DNA from: a bacterium
GTDB taxonomy: Bacteria > Bacillota > Clostridia > Lachnospirales > Lachnospiraceae
DNA: 64,000 nt
Assembly: GCA_004562765.1 (NCBI GenBank)
Contig: SFRL01000006.1
Coordinates: 1 to 64,000, forward strand
Reading direction: 5' to 3'
This document shows, one piece after another, positions 18,628 to 26,348 of the stretch. Each line of letters begins with the position of its first letter. Position 1 is the first letter of the stretch. Below the pieces are notes generated by a model. It was not told the DNA's origin and did not search any database. It saw nothing but the letters and a program-made list of their open reading frames with translations. A program made the position numbers and the translations under genes.

Positions 18628-19905
18628 ATGGGTATTATCAGAGCATTAAAAGAGACAGTCAGCGGTTCGTTGGCAGATCAGTGGCTGGAGGTTATTGAAC
18701 CGGAAAATATGGGCGGGCAGACCGTCATGACCCGTGGAATCTGCACGGGAAAAGGTGCAAATAAAAAGGGTGGAAGAGATGTGATTTCCAACGGTTCGGT
18801 GATCCATGTCTATGAGGGGCAGTTTATGATGCTCCTGGATGGAGGCAAAATCGTGGATTACAGTGCGGAGCCGGGGTATTTTACAGTGGATAATTCATCC
18901 ATGCCTTCTATGTTCAGCGGACAGCTGGATGACGCACTTCAGAATTCTTTTGACCGGTTCCGTTATGGTGGTGCTACCCCAACCGCTCAGAAAGTTTATT
19001 ATATCAATCTGCAGGAAATCAAAGGGATTCGCTTTGGAACGCGAAATCCGATCAATTATTTCGATAATTTTTATAATGCGGAATTATTTTTGCGGACGCA
19101 CGGGACATATTCGATCCGAATCACCGATCCGATCAAATTTTATGTGGAAGCGATTCCGAAAAATCAGGAACAGGTGGAGATTGGAGATATTAATGAACAA
19201 TATCTTTATGAATTTCTGGATGCTCTCCAGTCTTCTATCAATCAGATGTCTGCGGATGGAGTCAGAATTTCTTATGTGACATCCAAAAGCCGTGAGCTTT
19301 CGAAGTATATGGCGGATACTCTGGACGAGGACTGGAAGCAAAATCGTGGTATGGAGATTCAGGCAGTGGCCATTGCCAGTGTTTCCTATGATGAAGAATC
19401 ACAGAAACTGATCACCATGAGAAATCAGGGTGCCATGTTGGGAGATCCATCCGTAAGAGAAGGTTATGTGCAGGGTGCATTTGCCAGAGGAATGGAAGCA
19501 GCCGGGAGTAATAAAGGTGGAAGCACGGTTGGCTTTATGGGGATGAATATGGGTGCTCAGATGGGCGGCAGTATGGTTGCCAATATGTCTGCAGCCAATA
19601 TGCAGCAGATGCAGATGAACAGAGAGGCTCAGGCAGCTGTAGAAAAGCAGAGCCGTTCTTCGCAGACGAAGGAAGATGTGTGGATGTGCAGCTGTGGGCA
19701 TGAAAGTACAGGAAAATTCTGCAGTGAGTGCGGCAAACCCCGTCCGGAGAAAGACACCTGGATGTGCGTGTGCGGACATGAAAGTACAGGAAAGTTCTGC
19801 AGTGAATGCGGACGGCCCCGTCCGGAGAAAGACACCTGGATGTGCAGCTGTGGGCATGAAAGTACAGGAAAATTCTGCAGCCAGTGCGGCAAACCCCGTC
19901 CATAA
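18628..19905 (+). CDS. SPFH-domain protein with three tandem zinc ribbons (YdjI-like)
   Basis: A 425-aa SPFH/virion-core-type protein resembling Bacillus subtilis YdjI. The SPFH region spans about residues 20-260, followed by a Gly/Met/Gln-rich linker and a C-terminus of three nearly identical 26-residue modules, each with two CxC/CxxC knuckles (WMCSCGHESTGKFCSECG). YdjI works with YdjG and YdjH in a membrane-stress context linked to PspA in Bacillus; the two genes that follow are the YdjG-like and YdjH-like partners, in an operon with 18-bp and -4-bp spacing. It should sit at the membrane surface. The triplicated ribbon is unusual. Confidence 0.85.
   Translation: MGIIRALKETVSGSLADQWLEVIEPENMGGQTVMTRGICTGKGANKKGGRDVISNGSVIHVYEGQFMMLLDGGKIVDYSAEPGYFTVDNSSMPSMFSGQLDDALQNSFDRFRYGGATPTAQKVYYINLQEIKGIRFGTRNPINYFDNFYNAELFLRTHGTYSIRITDPIKFYVEAIPKNQEQVEIGDINEQYLYEFLDALQSSINQMSADGVRISYVTSKSRELSKYMADTLDEDWKQNRGMEIQAVAIASVSYDEESQKLITMRNQGAMLGDPSVREGYVQGAFARGMEAAGSNKGGSTVGFMGMNMGAQMGGSMVANMSAANMQQMQMNREAQAAVEKQSRSSQTKEDVWMCSCGHESTGKFCSECGKPRPEKDTWMCVCGHESTGKFCSECGRPRPEKDTWMCSCGHESTGKFCSQCGKPRP
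19681..19902 (+). repeat. three tandem 78-bp coding repeats
   Basis: Units begin at 19681, 19759 and 19837 (each starting TGGATGTGC) and encode the three zinc-ribbon modules. The near-identity of the units points to recent duplication or gene conversion. Confidence 0.9.
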
Positions 19906-19923
19906 ATACAAGGAGGGTTAAGC

Positions 19924-20997
19924 ATGGCAGTCATCAGTTTAAAATGTCCGAATTGTGGAGGAGAATTGGTATTTGATCCTGCCACACAGAGATATCAATG
20001 TCCATACTGTATGTCTGATTTCAGTCAGCAGCAGGTGGATGCGATGCAGCCTCAGGATCAGCCGTCTCAGGAATCAGAGACGGCTGATTTTGCTGAGGAG
20101 AAAAAAGAAGAAACCAATGGGCAGGAGGAAGCAGTAGTATATACGTGTCCCAGCTGTGGGGCGGAGATTGTCACAGATGCAACTACTGCTGCAACTTTCT
20201 GTTATTATTGTCATAATCCTGTGGTACTTTCCGGGCGTGTTTCGGGTGAATATCTGCCCAAATGGATCATTCCATTTTCTATTGATCGGAATGCAGCTGA
20301 AAATACCTTTCTGGAAAATGTGAGAAAAAAGAAGTTTGTACCGAAAGGATTTTTTGAGAAAAAACAGATTGAGAAACTGACCGGTGTGTATTTCCCATAT
20401 TGGATGGTGGATTGGAAAGGACAGGGATATTTTCAGGCGAAAGGCACGAAGGTGCGTGTCTGGAGGAGCGGCGATACCGAGTATACAGAGACGCGATATT
20501 ATGATATCTATCGGGAAGGGAATCTGCAGTTTCCCGAGTTGTTTAAAAATGCTCTAAAAAAAGCAAACCGAAATCTGGTGGAAGGTGTTTTGCCGTATCA
20601 GTTGGAGAAAGCAAAAGAATTTTCTGTGGGCTACTTGTCCGGATTTCAGGCAGAGAAAAGGGATATGGAACAAAAAGAATTCCAGCAGGAGATCACACAG
20701 GATACAAGGCAGTATGCCCAGGATATGCTCAGAGACAGTGTCAATGGCTATTCTACGGTGATTCCCCATCATATGGATGTGAGAACACAGGAAGAAGAGT
20801 GGAGTTATGTCATGGTGCCGGTGTGGGTTATTACCTATAAAGGGAGCAACGGGAAAATGTATTACTATGCCATCAACGGGCAGACCGGAAAAGTGTGCGG
20901 TAAACTCCCTGTGAACTATAGAAAGCTGGGTGCAGTATCGGCTGTGATTTCAGCAGCAGTATTTGCATTGGCACTGGTGGGAGGATTGTTGATATGA
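19924..20997 (+). CDS. zinc-ribbon membrane protein (YdjG-like)
   Basis: A 357-aa protein with two zinc ribbons: CPNCGGELVFDP...CPYC at residues 8-29 and CPSCGAEIVTDATTAATFCYYC near residue 80. A central domain with WIIPFSIDR and GVYFPYWMVDW follows, and a single C-terminal membrane helix ends the protein. It resembles B. subtilis YdjG. It overlaps the TPM gene by 4 bp and follows the SPFH gene by 18 bp, so the three proteins probably form one membrane-stress complex; that function is by analogy. Confidence 0.8.
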   Translation: MAVISLKCPNCGGELVFDPATQRYQCPYCMSDFSQQQVDAMQPQDQPSQESETADFAEEKKEETNGQEEAVVYTCPSCGAEIVTDATTAATFCYYCHNPVVLSGRVSGEYLPKWIIPFSIDRNAAENTFLENVRKKKFVPKGFFEKKQIEKLTGVYFPYWMVDWKGQGYFQAKGTKVRVWRSGDTEYTETRYYDIYREGNLQFPELFKNALKKANRNLVEGVLPYQLEKAKEFSVGYLSGFQAEKRDMEQKEFQQEITQDTRQYAQDMLRDSVNGYSTVIPHHMDVRTQEEEWSYVMVPVWVITYKGSNGKMYYYAINGQTGKVCGKLPVNYRKLGAVSAVISAAVFALALVGGLLI

Positions 20998-21860
20998 AAA
21001 AGATACGGTGGATAACAGGAATACTTCCCGCAGTATGTTTTTTTCTTCTGTTAATAATGGGAAGGGGCACCATAACAGTGTATGGAGCACAGTCTGATTC
21101 GATACAGCATGTAGTGGATCAGGCGGATATCCTTACCTCTCAGGAAGAACAGGCTATCGGAAACAGAATAGAAGAAATGTCCGAAAAATGGAAACAGGAT
21201 TTTGTAGTGGTGACTACATATGATGCGGAGGGTAAAGATTCTGAGGAGTATGCGGATGATTATTATGATGATCATGGATATCAGGAAAATGGAATCCTGT
21301 ATCTGGTGGATCTGGATAATAGCAATGTATGGATTTCTACTTCCGGAAGCATGATCCGATTTCTGACAGACAGCCGGATTGACCGGGTAATTGATGCGGG
21401 ATACAGTCAGCTGAAATCCCAAAACTACGGGGAAGGTTTTCTGGCTATGTTGGATCAGACCGACACGTATATGGAAGCCGGTATTCCGGATAACCAGTAT
21501 ACCTACGATGTGGAGACGGGAAAAGTCAGCAGGCATTATGGACTGACAGCCGGGGAAATCATTGTTGCGCTGCTTGTGGGACTTGTATGCGGGGGAATCT
21601 TTTTCGGTATCATCAATGCGAGATATAAAATGAAAACAGGGACATATACGTATCCTTTCAGAGAAAAAGGAAAGATACAGCTTATCCGAAGAGATGATAT
21701 TTTTGTCAATCAGACGGTCACCAGAAGGAGGATAGAGAGAGATCCTCCATCCGGAGGAGGCGGGCGAAGCAGTGTACATACCTCCGGAAGCGGACGAAGC
21801 CACGGCGGCGGCGGACGAAGCCTGATAAGTTTTAGAATGAAAATCGACAAGAGGTTATAA
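20994..21860 (+). CDS. TPM-domain protein (YdjH-like), C-terminus altered by prophage insertion
   Basis: A 288-aa membrane protein: N-terminal signal or anchor, TPM domain (VVDQADILTSQEEQAIGNRI onward, about residues 37-165), one membrane helix near 190-210, and a Gly/Ser/Arg-rich tail. Codons up to 21824 are host. The last 11 residues and the stop come from the prophage. The right prophage boundary repeats the end of the gene and supplies the native stop (TAG at 57711), so the unoccupied gene would encode 277 aa ending GGRSL. The insertion therefore changes only the extreme tail and probably leaves the protein active. Confidence 0.88.
   Translation: MKKIRWITGILPAVCFFLLLIMGRGTITVYGAQSDSIQHVVDQADILTSQEEQAIGNRIEEMSEKWKQDFVVVTTYDAEGKDSEEYADDYYDDHGYQENGILYLVDLDNSNVWISTSGSMIRFLTDSRIDRVIDAGYSQLKSQNYGEGFLAMLDQTDTYMEAGIPDNQYTYDVETGKVSRHYGLTAGEIIVALLVGLVCGGIFFGIINARYKMKTGTYTYPFREKGKIQLIRRDDIFVNQTVTRRRIERDPPSGGGGRSSVHTSGSGRSHGGGGRSLISFRMKIDKRL
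21808..21824 (+). repeat. left copy of the 17-bp direct repeat bounding the prophage (attL-like)
   Basis: GCGGCGGACGAAGCCTG is identical to 57694-57710. It lies in the last six codons of the TPM gene. It is either a target duplication or a recombination core. The surrounding gene already contains related repeats (GCGGACGAAGCC also just upstream). Confidence 0.88.
21825..21849 (+). repeat. left terminal inverted repeat of the prophage
   Basis: ATGAAAATCGACA at 21837-21849, 12 bp inside the left edge, matches in inverted orientation 12 of 13 bases of TGTCGATTTTAAT at 57668-57680, 13 bp inside the right edge. Subterminal inverted repeats of this sort are expected of IS30-type elements. Confidence 0.65.
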
Positions 21861-21884
21861 AGCCTCTGCCGATTTTCTTTTTTT
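21840..21884 (+). terminator. terminator overlapping the left prophage end
   Basis: Two stacked stems (AAAATCG/CGATTTT and AGAGG/CCTCT) followed by CTTTTTTT. It would stop host transcripts of the TPM operon from entering the prophage. Its 5' arm is also the left inverted repeat. Confidence 0.85.
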
Positions 21885-21906
21885 ATAGGAAACAGCAGAA
21901 AAGAAG

Positions 21907-21947
21907 AGCGTGCAGAGCGTAAAAACTCTGACACGCTTATTTTTTTA
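21907..21947 (+). terminator. second terminator at the left prophage end
   Basis: AGCGTG-CAGAG pairs with CTCTG-ACACGCT around a short A-rich loop and is followed by TATTTTTTT. Together with the preceding hairpin it doubles the insulation of early phage genes. Confidence 0.7.
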
Positions 21948-21969
21948 CAACGAAAGAGAGGTACAGGGA

Positions 21970-22620
21970 ATGGAAAGAGTGACATTTAAAGAGTATGAGG
22001 CAGCAAAGGCAGCAGTATTGTACGGAAAAGAGTACAAAGAAACGTCAAACATGGAAAACAACGTCATTCATAAGCAGTATGTTTGCAAGGACGGCAGCGG
22101 GATATTTTACGAGCGGACAGAGAACGGCATAACGGAATTTTGGAGTACAGAGCATAGCGAAAGCCGTATTTATGTTGATAAGGTAGAGGACAAGCCGGAG
22201 ACAGAGGAAAAGGAAGAATTGAGCGAGAGCCGTAAGAAAGCAATTAAAAGAATGTATAAGCTGGTTTATTGGTTCGCTGATGAAATGCTTAAGGAAGAGG
22301 ACGCAGAGGAAAAAGAGGCGGCAGAGTTTAAGAGACAATGCGAGGCAGAGCCGGATAAACTGCAATGCAGAGTAAGCGCCCACGATAACAACGCAAGAGT
22401 TATGAAAGACTGCATGAGAGAGGCTAGGGACGCAGCAGAATTTTTGAAAAATAAAGAGAACGACGTAGAAGAATGGCAGATAGTCGGAATAAATGCAATG
22501 TTCGATCAGTGCAATACTGAAAGGATTATACCGTATGATCTGCCGACAGCAATAAAAGGGCTTTTATGTATGCACATTCTTGTTAAGCCGCTTTGCTTAG
22601 AGGCGGTAACAGAAAGATAG
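21970..22620 (+). CDS. phage early protein of unknown function
   Basis: A 216-aa protein I do not recognise. Highly charged (Glu/Lys-rich) with no membrane segment; the middle (about residues 80-125) is a likely long helix. I start it at ATG 21970, after GAGAGG, although the frame runs back to 21910. It is the first gene inside the left end, ahead of the HTH protein, so it belongs to the early or control region. Confidence 0.7.
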   Translation: MERVTFKEYEAAKAAVLYGKEYKETSNMENNVIHKQYVCKDGSGIFYERTENGITEFWSTEHSESRIYVDKVEDKPETEEKEELSESRKKAIKRMYKLVYWFADEMLKEEDAEEKEAAEFKRQCEAEPDKLQCRVSAHDNNARVMKDCMREARDAAEFLKNKENDVEEWQIVGINAMFDQCNTERIIPYDLPTAIKGLLCMHILVKPLCLEAVTER

Positions 22621-22664
22621 GGACGGGGCGGCGACAGCCGCCCGAACGGAAAGGAGCAGAGGGC

Positions 22665-22859
22665 ATGGAGAAACGAAAGTATAAGCGCCTGCGCTATGAG
22701 GACAGACAGACCATAGAGGCTATGAGCAAGCAGGGCAGCAGCGTAAAGGAAATTGCGGACGAACTGGGGACGCACAGAGACACGATTTACAGAGAGCTTA
22801 AGCGCTGCGGGGCTACGTTGGGAACTTATACGGCGGCAGCAGGGCAGCAGGCGTTATGA
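22665..22859 (+). CDS. stand-alone HTH protein resembling the N-terminus of IS30 transposases
   Basis: A 64-aa protein consisting of one helix-turn-helix (HTH_38 type): DRQTIEAMSKQGSSVKEIAD, then HRDTIYRELKR. The same pattern (DR..IEA..K.G.SV.EIA..L..HR.TIY.ELKR) starts the transposase at the other end of the prophage, but the catalytic domain is absent and the gene ends cleanly, overlapping the next start by 4 bp (ATGA). It may bind the same terminal sites and regulate transposition or the transposase gene; that is inference. It could also be a simple early regulator. Confidence 0.75.
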   Translation: MEKRKYKRLRYEDRQTIEAMSKQGSSVKEIADELGTHRDTIYRELKRCGATLGTYTAAAGQQAL

Positions 22860-23773
22860 AAGTGGGGCTTATTGACGTAGACGGTCATAACTTCCCTAAT
22901 CTGCCGCTTATGAAAATATCAGCATACCACAAAGCAGCAGGAGATAGCGTAGAGTGGTACGAGCCGTTATTTAGCGGTCACACGGACAGGGTATATATGA
23001 GTAAGGTTTTCACGTTTACGCCAGATTACGAGTATTGCATAGACGCTGACGAGATCATAAAGGGCGGGACGGGCTACAGCTATCCAGACGGCGGGCAGCA
23101 GTTACCAGACGAGATAGAGCATATATACCCAGACTATACGATTTACTACGATAGGATACCAGAGACAAGGAACACAGCTTACGGTTTTCTTACGAGAGGC
23201 TGCCCCAGAGGGTGCGACTTTTGCATAGTGGAAAAGAAAGAGGGGCGGACAGCAAGGAAAGTGGCGGATTTATCGGAGTTTTGGAACGGACAGAAAAATA
23301 TAGTGCTTTTAGACCCTAATATGTTTGCCTGCAAGGAATGGAGAGAGTTAAGCGATCAGCTGATAAATAGCGGCGCATGGGTTGACTTTTCGCAGGGCTG
23401 CGACATTCGCATAATGACGCAGGAAAAAGCGGAGTACATAAAGCGCATGAAGATAAAGCGCATACATTTTGCGTGGGACAGATACGAGGATAAAGAGAAG
23501 ATCATACCAAAGTTTAAAGAGTTTCAAGAGATCACGGGCTGGGAACGGCGGAAAATGGGCGTATATGTCCTATGCAATTTTAATACAACTTTTGAGCAGG
23601 ATTTAGAGAGGGTATATACGTTACGTGATCTGGGATATGCACCATACGTAATGCTATATGACAAACAGAACATACCAGCAGGGCACAGGCTTAAGCACTT
23701 GCAGCGATGGGTAAATAACAGAATTATATTTAACAGCTGTAAGCGTTTTGAAGATTTTGACATAAGGAAATAA
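22856..23773 (+). CDS. phage radical SAM protein
   Basis: A 305-aa radical S-adenosylmethionine enzyme: the 4Fe-4S cluster motif CPRGCDFC (C116, C120, C123) is in the right context (RGCPRGCDFCIVEKK), followed by a partial TIM barrel with HFAWDRYED. The N-terminus (GLIDVDGHNFPNLPLMKISAY) resembles B12-binding-domain-type leaders of larger radical SAM proteins but is shortened. The substrate is unknown; DNA-base or protein modification are possibilities. The start overlaps the HTH gene's stop, so the two are translationally coupled. Confidence 0.85.
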   Translation: MKVGLIDVDGHNFPNLPLMKISAYHKAAGDSVEWYEPLFSGHTDRVYMSKVFTFTPDYEYCIDADEIIKGGTGYSYPDGGQQLPDEIEHIYPDYTIYYDRIPETRNTAYGFLTRGCPRGCDFCIVEKKEGRTARKVADLSEFWNGQKNIVLLDPNMFACKEWRELSDQLINSGAWVDFSQGCDIRIMTQEKAEYIKRMKIKRIHFAWDRYEDKEKIIPKFKEFQEITGWERRKMGVYVLCNFNTTFEQDLERVYTLRDLGYAPYVMLYDKQNIPAGHRLKHLQRWVNNRIIFNSCKRFEDFDIRK

Positions 23774-23876
23774 AAGCATTGAGAAATGGGCGTGACATAA
23801 GGTAAGACCATAGGCACGGAATGTAAACAGAGACAGCCACAACAGCAAAGCGCTGGCTGCGGTATCAATGCTTTTA
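23771..23876 (+). ncRNA. predicted structured RNA closed by a 12-bp perfect stem
   Basis: TAAAAGCATTGA (23771-23782, overlapping the preceding stop codon) pairs perfectly with TCAATGCTTTTA (23865-23876). Inside, CAGCCA/TGGCTG forms a second stem and CGTG/CACG a possible third, giving a branched fold of about 106 nt. It resembles no RNA family I know. It ends eight bases before a tRNA-like fold, and 23855-23865 is complementary to part of that fold. Confidence 0.5.
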
Positions 23877-23883
23877 TATATAA

Positions 23884-23955
23884 GCGCCTTTAATTTAGTG
23901 GCAGAATACCGCAGCCGGACGAGGCGGGGCGCTGGTTCAATTCCAGCAAGGCGTA
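23884..23955 (+). ncRNA. tRNA-like element with an abnormal anticodon arm
   Basis: The 72-nt segment has a 7-bp acceptor stem (GCGCCTT/AAGGCGT, one G-T pair), T8-A9, a 4-bp D stem with GG in the loop, and a perfect T arm (GCTGG TTCAATT CCAGC). The anticodon arm is wrong: only CCGC/GCGG pair, leaving a loop of about 9-11 bases without T33. It probably cannot decode. No CCA is encoded. It could be a decayed phage tRNA or a tRNA mimic. Confidence 0.5.
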
Positions 23956-24187
23956 TTGTGTAGCCAGTGTGGCAGCTGGCAGCAGGAACGGCGGGCTATA
24001 ACCGTTTTCTGTATACTGTGACAAAATAGCGGCGGACACGCCAGCCAGAGAGCGTGCGGACGGTCAACAGGTTTTCAGCGGCTTTTTAATGCGAAAAGCC
24101 ACCCACACAGTAAATTTACGCCAGAGTAGGAGCGTGGCAGCTATGACGATCAGAGCGCCACCCAGAAAAGAGAAAGAGAGGCAGGCA
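23956..24187 (+). other. non-coding stretch rich in inverted repeats
   Basis: No convincing gene. Visible hairpins include GCCAG/CTGGC shortly after the tRNA-like element, AACGG/CCGTT followed by TTTTC (terminator-like), GGCTTTT/AAAAGCC at 24080-24100, and GTGGC/GCCAC at 24134-24161. Together with 23771-23955 this makes a structured region of about 415 bp. Confidence 0.45.
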
Positions 24188-24532
24188 ATGAGGGCAGTTT
24201 TCAGCAATTTAGAGGACGCATACGAGGCGGGCTATGCAGACGGTATGGCAGAAATAAGGAAGAGATACAGGGGCAGGCAGGAGAAAAAAGCCCGCCGCTG
24301 GTATTACATCAAACAGAAGTTATACGGCGTAGCTCTGCTGATCGCTACGGTATTTGCTGTGTGGGTGCTGGACGGCGACGCAACAATAGCGATTATTACA
24401 GTACCGCTGGGCGTATCCTGCCTTTTCAGTAAAGAAATGCTGATTGTAGATAAATATTACTGGGAGCATGAGGACGAAAGAGAGGCTTATAACAATGAGA
24501 AGAAACACGACCGTAGACGAGTACGGCTTTAA
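24188..24532 (+). CDS. phage protein with two membrane segments
   Basis: A 114-aa unrecognised protein. A basic N-terminal part (RKRYRGRQEKKARRWYYIKQK) precedes two hydrophobic helices (about residues 45-60 and 62-80). The ATG at 24188 follows GAGAGG; the frame extends upstream to 24089 but without a ribosome site. Overlaps the next gene by 38 bp. Confidence 0.55.
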   Translation: MRAVFSNLEDAYEAGYADGMAEIRKRYRGRQEKKARRWYYIKQKLYGVALLIATVFAVWVLDGDATIAIITVPLGVSCLFSKEMLIVDKYYWEHEDEREAYNNEKKHDRRRVRL

Positions 24533-25130
24533 GCTCGATTATAGGGATATTTGGGGCTGCGACAGTAGGGAGCATAGAGACGAGAGAACGTTAATTACAG
24601 AGGGTAAATGGGTAATTATCATAAAATCTGTGTCAGTAAGCGAGTTTGCAAGACCGCAACTGTACGGCATTTACTGGGCTGTACCATACGTGAGAGAGGG
24701 GAAAGCAGGGGTTAAGGACAAGACAGGGCAATATATCGGAGAGGAAATAAAGCAGCTTGTAGGTGTAGACGAATACGGCAGGCAATGTGCAACGATCTAC
24801 ACGCCGGAAGAGGTAAGAATATTCCCAGACGAATACACAATTTTAACGCCGGAACGTCTGGAAGAATATAAGCAGCTGGGCTGGTATATGCAAGAGATCG
24901 GCGCAAAAGTGCAGCAGCCGCTTAATATGGAAATTGTGAACGAGGGCAGGGCGCTTGTGGAAGAGGAAAGAGAGGTTATATGGGCGCTTATGCTGGACGG
25001 GTTGACGGAGCAGCAGGCGTGCGAAGAGTATTTTTTAACACATCACACAGATTACCAGAACACAAATATATGCTATCTGCCAACAGCAGAGATTTTAGCA
25101 GAGGCTATGGCGTGGTTCGGAGAGAGGTAA
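24495..25130 (+). CDS. phage protein of unknown function
   Basis: A 211-aa soluble protein I do not recognise. It has mixed alpha/beta character and an acidic C-terminal half (GLTEQQACEEYFLTHHTDYQ). ATG 24495 is the likely start because GAGAGG lies nine bases upstream, inside the previous gene. Confidence 0.6.
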   Translation: MRRNTTVDEYGFKLDYRDIWGCDSREHRDERTLITEGKWVIIIKSVSVSEFARPQLYGIYWAVPYVREGKAGVKDKTGQYIGEEIKQLVGVDEYGRQCATIYTPEEVRIFPDEYTILTPERLEEYKQLGWYMQEIGAKVQQPLNMEIVNEGRALVEEEREVIWALMLDGLTEQQACEEYFLTHHTDYQNTNICYLPTAEILAEAMAWFGER

Positions 25131-25134
25131 GGAT

Positions 25135-25347
25135 ATGACAGATAGAGAAAAGGAAGTAGTACGAGAGATTAACCACCCGCTTTATACGGTGGAGTTTTTA
25201 GAACAATGGATAAACAGAAATGACAATGTGTTTACAAATGCGATAGCTGCTTTGCAGGCTATGGGCGCAAAAGGATTTTATGCAGCGGTAGAAATACTAG
25301 CAAAAAAAGAGGGACAGGAAAATGAGGCGACACAGACGGGAAAATAA
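25135..25347 (+). CDS. small phage protein
   Basis: A 70-aa soluble, mostly helical protein with no recognised domain. It follows the previous stop by 4 bp and overlaps the next start by 26 bp, as in compact early phage operons. Confidence 0.55.
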   Translation: MTDREKEVVREINHPLYTVEFLEQWINRNDNVFTNAIAALQAMGAKGFYAAVEILAKKEGQENEATQTGK

Positions 25348-25711
25348 AGTATTAAAGCTGCTGGTGCAGTCTGTAGAGGTTCTGACAATCTGCATATTGG
25401 GAATTATACCTATTATGCTGCTGATCTGGTGGAGATCACAGATCATGCCGCCGCAGACAGACGAACAGGTAGCGGCGATCATGCAGCAGGAGCAGCAGGC
25501 AGAGCCGCTGGTAATTGAAATGCCAGAGCCAGCCACGAAAGGCAGTATACGGGTGTTTGATTATGACGGCTGCTGTATTTACGCATATTACGGCGAGATC
25601 GTGATAAACAACGACGGTAAGGACGGGAAAGAGATTGATATAGAGTGTGCCGGATACTTAGAGGGATACGAAGAGCATAAGGACACGGAAAGAGAGGCGG
25701 ACAATGAGTAG
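25322..25711 (+). CDS. phage membrane-anchored protein
   Basis: A 129-aa protein with a basic N-terminus, one membrane helix (about residues 15-37, VEVLTICILGIIPIMLLIWW) and an acidic C-terminal domain on the far side. Function unknown. Overlaps both neighbours (26 bp and 8 bp). Confidence 0.6.
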   Translation: MRRHRRENKVLKLLVQSVEVLTICILGIIPIMLLIWWRSQIMPPQTDEQVAAIMQQEQQAEPLVIEMPEPATKGSIRVFDYDGCCIYAYYGEIVINNDGKDGKEIDIECAGYLEGYEEHKDTEREADNE

Positions 25712-26045
25712 TATTTTTATACGCAGCCAGAACAGGGAAAAACTCTACAGGCTGGGCGGTAATTATGCCTGCATAGAGTACGGCGGGTATGAGGACTTAA
25801 AGAGAAAGAGAGGCGGCGCAGAGGCGGATAAAAAGAGGCATACGCTTTGCATTTCTGACGGCTGTTTAGAAGAGATCGCAGAGTATGAGAGCAAAGAGCG
25901 CTGTTTAGAGGTACTGGACGAGATACAGAAAATATGCGCCAGCTATTTATATGCCGAGGGCAGTTTAGGGCTTATACGTGGCAGCGTTCCTACGCCGCCT
26001 ATGGCAGCAGATATACCGAGGGTATACGAAATGCCGGAAAAATAG
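25704..26045 (+). CDS. small phage protein
   Basis: A 113-aa soluble protein, unrecognised, with a helical centre (CLEEIAEYESKERCLEVLDE). The segment ALCI-like (HTLCISDGCLEEIAEYESK) resembles small phage proteins with a stand-alone strand-helix fold. Overlaps the preceding gene by 8 bp. Confidence 0.5.
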   Translation: MSSIFIRSQNREKLYRLGGNYACIEYGGYEDLKRKRGGAEADKKRHTLCISDGCLEEIAEYESKERCLEVLDEIQKICASYLYAEGSLGLIRGSVPTPPMAADIPRVYEMPEK

Positions 26046-26057
26046 GAGTAGTGGGAT

Positions 26058-26348
26058 ATGGAAGAACGGGACGACGAGCGCAGGGCGCTTATACAAGAGT
26101 TTTACCAGATATACAGACCATTACAAAAGATAAGAGACTTGCGGCTGCACAGTCATTTCAGCATATATCCAAATGACGACGATTTTATAGAAATCTGGGA
26201 ATATGCAAGCGACAGGCGGGTACAGCAGATCGTGAGGGTAAAGGAAGAAAACGAAACAGAGTGCTACAGGCGGGCGATAGAAGAGCTGAAAGCCTATGCA
26301 GAGAAAGTAGAGGGCGCAGGATATGGGAAAAAACGTAGAGCAGGATAA
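26058..26348 (+). CDS. small phage protein
   Basis: A 96-aa highly charged protein of unknown function with one central strand-rich segment (HSHFSIYPNDDDFIEIWEY) and a C-terminal helix. Its 3' end overlaps the SSB-like gene by 26 bp. Confidence 0.5.
   Translation: MEERDDERRALIQEFYQIYRPLQKIRDLRLHSHFSIYPNDDDFIEIWEYASDRRVQQIVRVKEENETECYRRAIEELKAYAEKVEGAGYGKKRRAG

Noticed and set aside
22665..22859. Remnant of a broken IS30 insertion
   Set aside because: The frame is neat, has its own ribosome site and overlaps the next start; no catalytic-domain debris follows.
23884..23955. Normal tRNA gene
   Set aside because: The anticodon arm does not form a 5-bp stem and 7-base loop and lacks T33, so no anticodon can be assigned.
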